DNA of 64,000 nucleotides, taken from positions 558,001-622,000 of the forward strand of contig NZ_JAGKSP010000001.1 of NCBI RefSeq assembly GCF_017942085.1, in the 5' to 3' direction. The notes under the pieces are model-generated. The model ran no database searches. It was not told where the DNA came from and saw only the letters and a program-made list of their open reading frames with translations. Source of the DNA: Paenibacillus lignilyticus. Lineage in GTDB: Bacteria > Bacillota > Bacilli > Paenibacillales > Paenibacillaceae. This document shows, in pieces, positions 18,483 through 29,169 of the stretch; within the stretch, counting starts at the first letter, position 1; each line of letters opens with the position of its first letter. The translations under genes were made by a program, and so were the position numbers.

Positions 18483-19322
18483 TTATTTCAACGCGCGGCC
18501 GGACACGTACACATACCTCTCAAATCGCGCCATTACATGACTCTTCTGAGTAGGGAAATTCTCGTGCAAATAGTCGATGAAATGTCCCGGATGCTCCGTG
18601 TTCCCCTCGAACATGTCGTAATGCGCCGGAATAACGGTATCGATCCCGGCCGCGACCGCAAACTCGGCAGCCTCGCGGAAGTTCATGTTGCCGACGATAT
18701 TACGCGCGAGCCGGAACGGATCGCGTCCGTTAATCGGCAGAAGCGCGCAGTCGACGTTTTCTGCTTTCACGGTATCAACGAGTCCGGGATAAACCGTCGT
18801 ATCGCCCGCATGATAAAACGTCACCCCGTTTAAGTTCAGCACATAGCCGACGAACCGGTGATCAAGCGCGGAATCGTACTCCAATTCTTCATGAGCCGCC
18901 GGAATCGGTTTGTAGCGAAAACCTTTGAGCTCCCGCCATTCGCCTGTTATCGCATGAATACGCCGCTCCGGTGACACGCCGAATTCAGCGAGTGCATCGA
19001 GGCAGTATCCCGGCGCCACATATACCGTATCGCTGCGGTTCTTCGCCATCCCGGGTATCGTATCCGGATCCAAATGATCGATATGATCGTGTGTTATAAG
19101 CACGCAGTCGGCGTTCGCCGCCTCCTCCGGGCGAAGGGGCGGCTGAAACCGCCGATATGGAGAATCAGCCAAATACGGATCGATATAAACGATCTTATCG
19201 CCCCCTTTGACAATGACACTGACCTGCCCAAGAAACCAAATGGCGAGCATGCCGTATGGAACACGGGTTTCGTCAATCTCCCGAATTAGCGCCTCACCTG
19301 TACGTACGTTAGGGATATTCAT
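18483..19322 (-). CDS. MBL-fold metallo-hydrolase, UlaG-like lactonase
   Basis: Metallo-beta-lactamase fold, 279 residues, cytoplasmic. Metal motif THDHIDH (His78, His80, Asp82, His83), further ligands in HAGDT and near the C-terminus (PAHYD). Segments FLGQVSVIVKG, APGYCLDALAEFGVSPER and the HxGD region recall L-ascorbate-6-phosphate lactonase (UlaG), which is longer (about 354 residues). With the following decarboxylase and epimerase-like genes, it may open a sugar lactone. First gene of the likely three-gene minus-strand unit (81-base gap to the next). Lactonase activity is inference. Confidence 0.75.
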   Translation of the reverse strand: MNIPNVRTGEALIREIDETRVPYGMLAIWFLGQVSVIVKGGDKIVYIDPYLADSPYRRFQPPLRPEEAANADCVLITHDHIDHLDPDTIPGMAKNRSDTVYVAPGYCLDALAEFGVSPERRIHAITGEWRELKGFRYKPIPAAHEELEYDSALDHRFVGYVLNLNGVTFYHAGDTTVYPGLVDTVKAENVDCALLPINGRDPFRLARNIVGNMNFREAAEFAVAAGIDTVIPAHYDMFEGNTEHPGHFIDYLHENFPTQKSHVMARFERYVYVSGRALK

Positions 19323-19401
19323 GTTTCTTCTCCTCCGTTATTCAAGATCCGTACTCCTTCATCTTCTACACTGGATACAAGTAAACCTTCTCACTTGAAA
19401 A

Positions 19402-19432
19402 AGCCAGGACTCCGTCGTAAGGAGCCCTGGCT
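19402..19432 (-). terminator. Intrinsic terminator of the XRE gene
   Basis: Twelve-base stem AGCCAGGGCTCC/GGAGTCCTGGCT (one G-T pair) with a seven-base loop, followed by TTTTTC on the minus strand, 34 bases after the XRE stop codon. Confidence 0.88.
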
Positions 19433-19466
19433 AATTAATTTCGCAGAATGGCAGATGACCATCCCC

Positions 19467-20417
19467 TTATTCGGCTGAACGCGTCAGCGTCTTCTCCAGC
19501 ATGCCTCGGACCAGTCTCTCCAGCGCATCTTTATGAATGAATGGCGCTATAGCGGAGAGAATATCGGCACCCAGGAATCCGGACTCCACATGCAACAGCA
19601 GCTTCTCCATACTCCCCTTCGATAGGAACGGGGCGAGTCCAACAATTCGGCCGGCATCGATGCCACCGTCGGCAATGCGATCAACTAATCGGTCCAGCGT
19701 ATCCCGGCTAATAAAAGGCGCCAACGCTTGAACGATATCCCAATCGACCGTGCCTTCCTCGGCTTGCCGGACAAGCCGGTCGATTTGTTCGGTGTCCAGG
19801 AAAGGTGCGAGTCCTACGAGCTGCCGCATGTCGAACGTTCCGACAATGGCCTTATCCACCAAACGGGCTAATGAGCCTTTGCTTATAAAAGGTGCCAAGC
19901 CCTGAATGGCGTCGGCGCTCAGACGACCTTCCTCTACGTAACGGAGCATCTCATCAATCGTGTCGCTCCCCAGAAACGGTGCAAGCTGCAAAATCGCGTG
20001 CAAACTCGGATGCGAGCCATCATCATCATCATCGGATGCGTCCGAACCATACTCCTGCTCTTCGTCCTGCTCTTCGTCCTGAGCTTCGGCAGGCTCACTA
20101 TCTTCTACTTCTTCATCTGATCCTTCTATTTCCTGAGTTTTCTCGATACTGCGAAGCTCTTCACCTGCAGCAGCCTGCGCGGATGCTGTTTCCTGCGCAA
20201 GCACAATCCGGCTTTCACCGGCCAGCAGCTCATCAATGGACGTTTCGAGCAACCGGCTGATCGCCGGCAGCATCCCGATATCAGGCAGCGACTCGCCGCG
20301 CTCCCACTTTGATACGGCTTGATGACTTATTCCCAAACGCTCGGCGAATTCCGCCTGCGTCATCCCTTTTTCTTTTCTTAGACTGGAGATGAAAGCACCG
20401 ATCTTACGCATTTCCAT
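19467..20417 (-). CDS. XRE-type transcriptional regulator with six 29-residue repeats
   Basis: About 316 residues. N-terminal helix-turn-helix (residues 4-60; MTQAEFAERLGISHQAVSKW), then a very acidic linker (about 85-135, Glu/Asp/Gln-rich with a DDDDD run), then six tandem 29-residue repeats (about 145-312) beginning LAPFL or LAPFI and carrying a conserved (I/L)D-LV core and a Gly at position 20; the last copy is incomplete. The frame opens at 20465, but GGAGG lies nine bases before the ATG at 20417 and the HTH starts there. The repeats look like alpha-helical hairpins for protein contact. Role unknown; it may oligomerise. A 12-bp palindrome (20447-20458) just upstream may be its own operator. 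Confidence 0.85.
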   Translation of the reverse strand: MEMRKIGAFISSLRKEKGMTQAEFAERLGISHQAVSKWERGESLPDIGMLPAISRLLETSIDELLAGESRIVLAQETASAQAAAGEELRSIEKTQEIEGSDEEVEDSEPAEAQDEEQDEEQEYGSDASDDDDDGSHPSLHAILQLAPFLGSDTIDEMLRYVEEGRLSADAIQGLAPFISKGSLARLVDKAIVGTFDMRQLVGLAPFLDTEQIDRLVRQAEEGTVDWDIVQALAPFISRDTLDRLVDRIADGGIDAGRIVGLAPFLSKGSMEKLLLHVESGFLGADILSAIAPFIHKDALERLVRGMLEKTLTRSAE

Positions 20418-20446
20418 TGTAGAACGCCTCCGCTTATTCGATTGTA

Positions 20447-20458
20447 CAGTGCGCACTG
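20447..20458. promoter_or_regulatory. Palindrome upstream of XRE gene, possible autoregulatory operator
   Basis: Perfect palindrome CAGTGCGCACTG, 30 bases before the XRE start codon and touching a TACAAT sequence on the minus strand that could be its -10 box. Size and position fit an XRE operator; no direct support. Confidence 0.35.
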
Positions 20459-20502
20459 CCTGCAATCAGCATAGCACGCTCGGTGGCTCTACTCTATCAA
20501 TA

Positions 20503-20530
20503 GTCAGTTGAACGCGTCAATTCAACTGAC
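20503..20530. repeat. Inverted repeat between multicopper oxidase and XRE genes
   Basis: Ten-base arms GTCAGTTGAA/TTCAACTGAC separated by eight bases, with a further GTTGAA copy just beyond (20532-20537). It lies 14 bases after the oxidase stop. No good T-run follows, so it may be a weak terminator or a binding site. Confidence 0.4.
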
Positions 20531-20543
20531 GGTTGAATCCATC

Positions 20544-22646
20544 CTATTCGGGGTGATTATGCGATTCCGTCCCAAGTGCAAAGGGTGTCGTAATCCCTTC
20601 ATAGGCGAGATGCATCGACATGCCAACCTTGGCGTGATCCAGATTGTGACAATGATCCATCCATATCCCTGGATTATCCGCTAGAAACGCAACCTCATAT
20701 CGCTCGCCCGGGCCGACATACAGCGTATCGGACCACCACGGACTGCCGCTTACCGACTTGCCGTTACGGCTCAATACCAGCATATGATGACCGTGCAAAT
20801 GCATGGGATGCTCGACCATGCCGCGGTTAACAATGGTTGTTTTGACCAAATCCCCCTGTTTAACCATGTACATCGGCGTATTCGGGAACAGCTTGCCATT
20901 GATGGTGTACAAGGCGCCGAAGCTGCCGTTATAGAAACTGAATTGATTATCCAGGACCATCAGAAACTCTCTGTCGAAGCGACTGTCTAAACCAAATGGC
21001 AGCACTTCCGGTGTTCCGTAAACGGAAGGATCGAATATCGTAATGCTCTCTGGCAAATCAAGAGGTTCGCCATTGCCCTTCTGGCTAAAGAGAATGCCTT
21101 TCTTAGCATCATCGCCGATGTTAATAAAGACCGGCGTCTCCGGCATTACGAAGGTCACGTCATACCGGCCGCATGTCGTTACTTCAAGCCGCGTATTGCT
21201 GCTCAAATCCGTTGGTCCGTTTAGTTCCGTACCATCGATCGCCGCTACTTGAAAAGGAACGCCTACAACGGTGAATGCGCGCTGCACCCAGTTCTCGGTA
21301 TTAATCAGGCGCAGCCGCACCGGCGTGCCCGGATCAGCCTGCACATGTTCGAGGAGCTTCGCATCCGCCCCTTCGCCAAAGGAGAATCCGCTATTCTTTA
21401 ACGAATAGGTCAAGATCGTCCGATCAATTCCATACTTAGTTGCAGCATCAGCAGGATCCTCCACCACTAATGCACCGAACAACCCTTTCTTCACCGCCTC
21501 GGCTGAGTCTTGGTGAGAATGGTACCAGAAGGTACCGGTTTGTTCCGCGATGAATCGATACGTATGCATCTGCCCCGGCATGACCGCATTCTGGGTCGCG
21601 CCTGCGACGCCATCCTCCGCATTGGGAACATCCAGGCCATGCCAGTGTAACGTAACGCCTACATCAACGTTGTTATTGATCAATGTAACTTCGATCAGTT
21701 CCCCTTGCCGCATCCGCAGCTCCGGTCCGGGAATTTGACCGTTATACGTCCATGCCTCCACCATTTTGCCCGAGCTGCTTCGAACCAGCTTCTTCTCTGC
21801 CGTCAGCGTGAATCGGCGATCCGGTTCTCCCTCTTCGGGGCCGGTTAACGTCTCCACGCTGACATCGGCTTTCCCGCCCGTAGTTACAGCATGCTGATGA
21901 GCGTTCGCACTTCCACTACCTCCGCCGAAATCGGCTGATCCGGTCATCATGCTCATCGTTTCCGGGAGACGGCTTACATTCCTTTCATACATCCAGCCAC
22001 CGACGACGATCAGCATCATGATCAGGATTTCGGCAACTCCTTTGGCCACACGCAGCTTACGTCCCAGAGGAACCCAATTCTCATGTTGATGAATGCTCTT
22101 GCTGCGATTAAGCACACGGTAAACCATAATCGTGATGAACACCAGCAGTACGAGTAGAACCGCCGCCGCGTCCAACCATCTAATCGGGACAACCGGAACG
22201 AAATAGAAAAACAAACTTGCCAATGCGGTGTATTTGATTGCTTTGAACGGAATGATCAGAGAGGAGTCGCCTGCCAGACGATAGGCTGCCGCATCGAGGG
22301 GCGTATCTTGATTCTCGGCCGACAACCGCAAGATGCGGACGATTCGTGGAATGCCGTAGACAACGCTTGCCAGCACTGCCATCAGAAGAGGCGGAAGCTG
22401 GAGGAGAATGCGATCTTGCGAGAATAGCCAGCCAAATTTTGTGTAGATCTGCTGCGCAATGAAGATTTTACCTGCGAACGCCAGCACAGATAGACTGAAC
22501 AACACCATAATGGTTCTTGATTTATGTTTCAGCTTCTTGTACGACGAGCTGTAAACAAGTCGGCCTGCTTTGCCTCCGGCCATCCAGCCGAAGACTACCA
22601 GTAATACCGTAGCGAGGGCATCCAGCCCATAAAGTAAAGCATACAT
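20544..22646 (-). CDS. Multicopper oxidase with N-terminal membrane domain
   Basis: About 700 residues. The first 220 or so hold about six hydrophobic helices; the rest is a laccase/CopA-like set of cupredoxin domains outside the membrane. Copper motifs are complete: TLHWHGLD, FWYHSHQD, HPMHLHGHH, and WMDHCHNLDHAKVGM, which carries the type-1 Cys and an axial Met. A His/Gly/Ser-rich linker joins the two parts. The frame opens at 22667, but AAAGGGG lies nine bases before the ATG at 22646. Likely role is copper tolerance or phenol/metal oxidation at the cell surface; substrate unknown. Confidence 0.9.
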   Translation of the reverse strand: MYALLYGLDALATVLLVVFGWMAGGKAGRLVYSSSYKKLKHKSRTIMVLFSLSVLAFAGKIFIAQQIYTKFGWLFSQDRILLQLPPLLMAVLASVVYGIPRIVRILRLSAENQDTPLDAAAYRLAGDSSLIIPFKAIKYTALASLFFYFVPVVPIRWLDAAAVLLVLLVFITIMVYRVLNRSKSIHQHENWVPLGRKLRVAKGVAEILIMMLIVVGGWMYERNVSRLPETMSMMTGSADFGGGSGSANAHQHAVTTGGKADVSVETLTGPEEGEPDRRFTLTAEKKLVRSSSGKMVEAWTYNGQIPGPELRMRQGELIEVTLINNNVDVGVTLHWHGLDVPNAEDGVAGATQNAVMPGQMHTYRFIAEQTGTFWYHSHQDSAEAVKKGLFGALVVEDPADAATKYGIDRTILTYSLKNSGFSFGEGADAKLLEHVQADPGTPVRLRLINTENWVQRAFTVVGVPFQVAAIDGTELNGPTDLSSNTRLEVTTCGRYDVTFVMPETPVFINIGDDAKKGILFSQKGNGEPLDLPESITIFDPSVYGTPEVLPFGLDSRFDREFLMVLDNQFSFYNGSFGALYTINGKLFPNTPMYMVKQGDLVKTTIVNRGMVEHPMHLHGHHMLVLSRNGKSVSGSPWWSDTLYVGPGERYEVAFLADNPGIWMDHCHNLDHAKVGMSMHLAYEGITTPFALGTESHNHPE

Positions 22647-22866
22647 CGAACAAATCCCCTTTGGCATCTTGAGTTATGCCAACATATTACGGGAATTCGA
22701 GGATGGCTTTAACAGCCTGAGGTTTAGTTTTCCCCCAGTCTAAGGTCGGAACCGGGTCGGGTATCGTTCGAGCCTGGTCTTACGATTCGCCTAACCTGCT
22801 GCCCTATCGCACCACGTGTACCTGCACGGTCAGTTTGCTGTCTACGGTTGCTAATCACGTTTTTCA

Positions 22867-23307
22867 CTAAAACGGGCTGAATTTCCGTCTCCAGCCATAC
22901 ATGGTCCTTGCATGGACGAAGACGGACAACGTACCGCCCGGCTCCCATGAAGCAAAAGCAACTTTCGTGATGTCTTCCACATTCGATTTGCGTAACTCTG
23001 CGTACAAGAATTCAATGGCGAGCTTCGCTTTCGAGAGATTCCGGTAATCAAGCTTCCCATTCTGGATAAGGGTAATCGCCGACGGATCGAAAAATTGTTT
23101 AAGCAGCGGCACCTTCAAGCTAAGCCAGATCGCTGCTAAGTACAGCAGCACAAGCGAAATCGTCGTAATCATCGATCCCTTGAGCCCGAGATGCTCATCC
23201 GACAGCGGATGGGCAATAATATTGCCGAGAGTCAGCGCGATAATGAAATCAAGGAACCGAAGCTGCGATATGGAACGCTGTCCCATCATTTTGGCAAATC
23301 CATACAC
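22867..23307 (-). pseudogene. DUF421 (YetF-type) membrane protein, 5'-truncated
   Basis: Remnant or shortened YetF-type protein, 146 residues from a GTG. It begins directly at the GFAKMMGQRSISQL segment; intact relatives (about 220 residues) have a first membrane helix before the equivalent MGKRQISQL motif. In the upstream frame there is a stop nine codons before the GTG, and the acetyltransferase gene ends only 33 bases upstream, so the missing helix cannot be encoded. Two membrane helices and the soluble DUF421 domain remain. No obvious ribosome site. Probably nonfunctional; a short functional form cannot be excluded. Confidence 0.65.
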
Positions 23308-23339
23308 ATGGACTTTTCCGCTGCTCGTACGTCAGTTGC

Positions 23340-24128
23340 TTATCCGGAGCGGCTGGGTGAAGTGACTTTGATATTCAGCAGTCTGGTCTTCGTGACCATC
23401 CCCGCGCTTTCCAATGTTAATTTAGAAGCTTCATTATAATACCAACAGCCGCATATAGGCGTTAAATTGTGCTCATAACACCATTTTTTCATGTGCAGTA
23501 TGATGGTCCTCCCAATCCCCTGCTTCCGAAACAGCGCATTGGTCATCATCCCAATGCTGGCCACGCCTGCAATCAGTTTGGATTGCTCCATAACTCCGAT
23601 GCCAAGCAGCAATGAACCTCGATAATAAGCGAATAGTTCCCCGTTATGGATACGCCGCTCATAGTGATCGAGAAAATCGCCGCAAACCTGCTCGATTTGC
23701 CGTAAATCGCCCGGTTCAGCGGGGCGGAAGGAATCATCCTCTGACCCCTGATTTTCCGAAAGCTCCGCCAGACTGTCTTGAAAGAAGTAAGCTTGTTTAT
23801 TCAACTTGAAATCCTTATCTATAGCCAGACTTAAAAACAGTTCATCGCAGGTCGGAACGAATAGCGTTGTCAGCGAGTTCTCTTCGAGTACCCTGCTAAA
23901 TAACGGCTGAGCATGCTTCCGGTAGGGACGGCTGATGTAGAACTGGGTGAGCGTTTCGTTATGATGAATCGCAAAGTAGCCGATGGCGGCTGTCCCTTCT
24001 TCAACGATGTAGAACGTCGATGCCAGAATATGCTCCTCCAGAAAGGAATCGAAAGGCGAAGACAGTTCAGCAATATAGGCTTCTACAAGATGTTGAATCT
24101 CACTGATTTGACATGGTCTCGTGATCAT
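23340..24128 (-). CDS. GNAT family N-acetyltransferase
   Basis: 262 residues. The C-terminal half (about 125-255) has the acetyl-CoA fold with motif A around LFRKQGIGRTIILHMKKWC (R/Q-x-x-G-x-G/A pattern). The N-terminal half is less conserved and resembles the divergent first domain of two-domain GNAT proteins. Lies 20 bases after the AlkZ-like gene and is probably co-transcribed with it. Substrate unknown. Confidence 0.8.
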   Translation of the reverse strand: MITRPCQISEIQHLVEAYIAELSSPFDSFLEEHILASTFYIVEEGTAAIGYFAIHHNETLTQFYISRPYRKHAQPLFSRVLEENSLTTLFVPTCDELFLSLAIDKDFKLNKQAYFFQDSLAELSENQGSEDDSFRPAEPGDLRQIEQVCGDFLDHYERRIHNGELFAYYRGSLLLGIGVMEQSKLIAGVASIGMMTNALFRKQGIGRTIILHMKKWCYEHNLTPICGCWYYNEASKLTLESAGMVTKTRLLNIKVTSPSRSG

Positions 24129-24148
24129 CCCAAGCAGCCCCTCTCTTC

Positions 24149-26731
<2,583 letters not shown>

Positions 26732-26757
26732 TCGCTAAGCTTGCGAGTAATAGAATA

Positions 26758-26786
26758 GGGCATCGATCGCAATAGGATCGATGCCC
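26758..26786 (+). terminator. Intrinsic terminator of metY
   Basis: Eleven-base perfect stem GGGCATCGATC/GATCGATGCCC, seven-base loop, followed by TTTATTTT; 26 bases after the metY stop. Confidence 0.88.
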
Positions 26787-26796
26787 TTTATTTTAA

Positions 26797-26991
26797 CTAT
26801 TTCAGCTTCGCCTCGAAGTTCATGCATGGCTTGCCGGATGAAGTGAGAACGGCAGCACTGGGCATCGCGGACGATTTGAACTTGAACGCTTTGCAGCCTC
26901 GGGGAAACTTCGGGTCCCAAGTAACATAATAATGGAGACATTGCATACAATTGATTCGCGTCGTTGAGGTGGTTATATCAATCCATCTCAA
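26797..26991 (-). CDS. Small conserved Cys-rich protein (possible metal-binding)
   Basis: 64 residues. The core NCMQCLHYYVTWDPKFPRGC and the later SSGKPCMNFE give four cysteines (CxxC, then two more) that could bind a metal. I recall similar short proteins in Bacillus-group genomes, some mislabelled as uracil-DNA glycosylase; function unknown. The only in-frame start before the cysteines is the TTG at 26991, whose bases overlap the TGA stop of the DHH gene (TTGA), implying coupled translation. Converges on the metY terminator. Confidence 0.62.
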   Translation of the reverse strand: MRWIDITTSTTRINCMQCLHYYVTWDPKFPRGCKAFKFKSSAMPSAAVLTSSGKPCMNFEAKLK

Positions 26992-27899
26992 TTAAATCGT
27001 TGAATAATAGCTTCGATGGCTTCATCCGCGGATTCGTACGATACTTGGCAAGTTCCGGCAGCTTCATGTCCGCCGCCGCCGAATTCTCTCATTAAGTATC
27101 CGACCTGAACGCCGCATGACCGATTCACGATGCTATGTCCGCAAGCGATCGCACAATTTTGTTTCTGGAACCCGTCCACAATCCACAGCGATACGTTCTG
27201 CTCGGGATGAAGAGCGTATACCAAGAAACGATTGCCCGGATAGATGGTTTCCACGCCTCTTAGATCGGTAATGATCGCATTTCCTTCTACACGCGTATGC
27301 GCGATAAGCATGTCACGGAACAACGCATCCAATTCAAAATACCGCTCCACACGTTGTCTCACATCTTCATCCTGCATAATCTCTTCCAGCGATTGTTCCA
27401 AGCAAAGCCCGACCAACTTCTCCATCAGCTGGTAGTTGCTTATACGGAAATCGCGATAACGTCCAAGCCCGGTCCGAGAGTCCATTATAAAGGAAAGTAA
27501 ATCCCAGCCTTGCGGATTCAATATATCCTCTCTGCTAAACTTTGCGGCATCCGCCTTGTCTACGCCTTCCATGATGCTATCGAAGAATGGACCGAACTTG
27601 TCTCGTCCCCCATAGAAATCATAAACGACTCTCGCAGCGCTATCCGCGATTCTGATCTCGCCTTCGTATGTAAATCCCTCTTCTTGCGAACGCTTCAACT
27701 CGCTGGCATGATGATCGAACCATAAACCGCAGCCTTCTATAAAAGGAACATTCGTCAATATATCGTTACTCGTAATCTCGACCAAGCCGTCTTGCATATC
27801 TTTCGGATGGACGAACTTCATATCGTCGATCATGCCTAACTTTCTGAACAGAACCGCCGTAACCAATCCATCGAAATCCGATCTTGTGACTAACCTCAT
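26988..27899 (-). CDS. DHH family phosphoesterase
   Basis: 303-residue cytoplasmic metal-dependent phosphoesterase of the DHH/DHHA1 type (exopolyphosphatase or nanoRNase relatives). N-terminal SDFDGLV (Asp ligands), FDHH at about residue 61-64, a further Asp in VDKADA, and the DHHA1 signature GGGGHEAAG near residue 280. Substrate not predictable; relatives act on oligoribonucleotides, polyphosphate or cyclic dinucleotide products. ATG with GGAGGG upstream; extended -10 box at 27945-27953. Confidence 0.85.
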   Translation of the reverse strand: MRLVTRSDFDGLVTAVLFRKLGMIDDMKFVHPKDMQDGLVEITSNDILTNVPFIEGCGLWFDHHASELKRSQEEGFTYEGEIRIADSAARVVYDFYGGRDKFGPFFDSIMEGVDKADAAKFSREDILNPQGWDLLSFIMDSRTGLGRYRDFRISNYQLMEKLVGLCLEQSLEEIMQDEDVRQRVERYFELDALFRDMLIAHTRVEGNAIITDLRGVETIYPGNRFLVYALHPEQNVSLWIVDGFQKQNCAIACGHSIVNRSCGVQVGYLMREFGGGGHEAAGTCQVSYESADEAIEAIIQRFN

Positions 27900-27944
27900 C
27901 CCGATCCCTCCATGTAGTAGGTCTATTAGCCTATCAATAGGACT

Positions 27945-27953
27945 ATTATATCA
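27945..27953 (-). promoter_or_regulatory. Extended -10 promoter element for the DHH gene
   Basis: Minus strand reads TGATATAAT, matching the TGnTATAAT extended -10 form, 46 bases before the start codon. No good -35 is seen. A near-palindrome CCTATCAATAGG (27930-27941) lies just downstream in the leader. Confidence 0.45.
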
Positions 27954-27978
27954 TACTGATAGTAGGAAGGCGTACAAC

Positions 27979-29079
27979 CTATAACATTTCAAGCTTGCTA
28001 TATACTTCTTTATCGATAACAACGGTGGCCTTCTTGACCAAATCGTCAACGTAAGAGGCAAACTTCTGTTCTTTTACGGCTTGTGCGATAGAATCATTGA
28101 CTTCCTCCAGTTTATTGAATCCCTCTTCTGTTTTTTCGATACATTTAACCACATAATAAGCTTTGTTGTACTCGAAAACCCCGCTCACCTGTCCTACAGC
28201 TAAGCCAACGGCAGTTTCGGTAAATTCATGCGTTGCCGGCATATAATCGTCATGACTGGTCGTAGAATCAAAAATTTGTTCGCCGGATTCGATATGAATT
28301 GCGGAATTCTTGCCATACCGAGCGGATAAAGCTTGAACATGATCTCCGTCAGCGAGTTTAAGCTGTGCTTCTTCAGCCAGTTCCTTTGCAGCTGCCTTAC
28401 TCTTATCATCTCCGGCTTTAAATAGGAAAGCTATTTTCTCTACCTTTACTTGATCTATCTTCTTATACTTGTTTTCACTGATGGCATGATCATAATAATG
28501 CTTGATCTCTTCCTCCGATACAGGATGTTGTTCATTTACTTCGTCCATTAACTTATGAGTCATGTCTGTAAACAATTTCGAGAAATAAACGTCTTCCGTA
28601 TACTGCTCGGGACCGTAGATCACTTTCTTATTTTCGACAGCCGTTTTCCGTCTTGCATTTTCTGCATGAAGATCTTTGAGAAATTGGGAATAGCTGATAT
28701 CCTTGACCAGTTCCTTTTCTTTGCCCGCGATTTGCTGCACTTTTATCGTGATACACTCATCCAAAGCAGCCTTTTTCAGCATTTCTCCGGGTATCTCGCC
28801 ATCGTAACTGCTCGTCCAGAACCCTTTATCAGGTTCAACGTTGTGTTTCTTCTTAAAATACGCCAATATTTCAGAGCGATGCTTTACTAGTTTGGGCATG
28901 AACTCTTCCACGGTTATAGGCTCATCGTCTACAGTAGCGACAACACCGGACTTCCAATTTTCATCACTGCTTTTGCCTGCCAGTATAAAAGCCGTACAGC
29001 ACACCGCAATAACTGCGACAAATAACCATAGATAGGTATTTTTGAAACGATTCCGTTTGTTTATAACACGCTTCCCCAT
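27979..29079 (-). CDS. Peptidyl-prolyl isomerase, SurA/PrsA-like foldase
   Basis: 366 residues. Basic N-terminus, one membrane helix (about 15-34), then an extracellular chaperone part with a SurA_N-like region (about 45-190, VDDEPITVEEF) and a parvulin-type rotamase domain (about 200-345). No lipobox Cys at the end of the helix that would make it a standard PrsA lipoprotein; it looks like a membrane-anchored foldase. It directly follows the huge SLH exoprotein gene (90-base gap with a hairpin), so it may help fold that protein after secretion. ATG with AAAGGAGG upstream. Confidence 0.82.
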   Translation of the reverse strand: MGKRVINKRNRFKNTYLWLFVAVIAVCCTAFILAGKSSDENWKSGVVATVDDEPITVEEFMPKLVKHRSEILAYFKKKHNVEPDKGFWTSSYDGEIPGEMLKKAALDECITIKVQQIAGKEKELVKDISYSQFLKDLHAENARRKTAVENKKVIYGPEQYTEDVYFSKLFTDMTHKLMDEVNEQHPVSEEEIKHYYDHAISENKYKKIDQVKVEKIAFLFKAGDDKSKAAAKELAEEAQLKLADGDHVQALSARYGKNSAIHIESGEQIFDSTTSHDDYMPATHEFTETAVGLAVGQVSGVFEYNKAYYVVKCIEKTEEGFNKLEEVNDSIAQAVKEQKFASYVDDLVKKATVVIDKEVYSKLEML

Positions 29080-29098
29080 GCCTAATTCCTCCTTTCAG

Positions 29099-29129
29099 GA
29101 GACGGCTCTTTGAGTACAAGAGCCATCTC
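29099..29129 (-). other. Hairpin between SLH exoprotein and foldase genes
   Basis: Stem GAGAtGGCTCTT/AAGAGCCgTCTC with one mismatch and a seven-base loop, ending next to the foldase ribosome site. No T-run, so it is more likely an attenuating or processing structure than a terminator. Confidence 0.45.
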
Positions 29130-29169
29130 TTGAATGAATGAGTATTCTATTATCGTTTCTGCAGTGACG

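Noticed and set aside
19480..19986. Repetitive DNA considered as a CRISPR-like or satellite array
   Set aside because: The periodicity is the 87-base coding repeat of the XRE protein, without spacers.
22724..22948. Short minus-strand open frame downstream of the DUF421 remnant
   Set aside because: Overlaps the DUF421 3' end in another frame, Arg/Gly-rich low-quality translation, no start signal.
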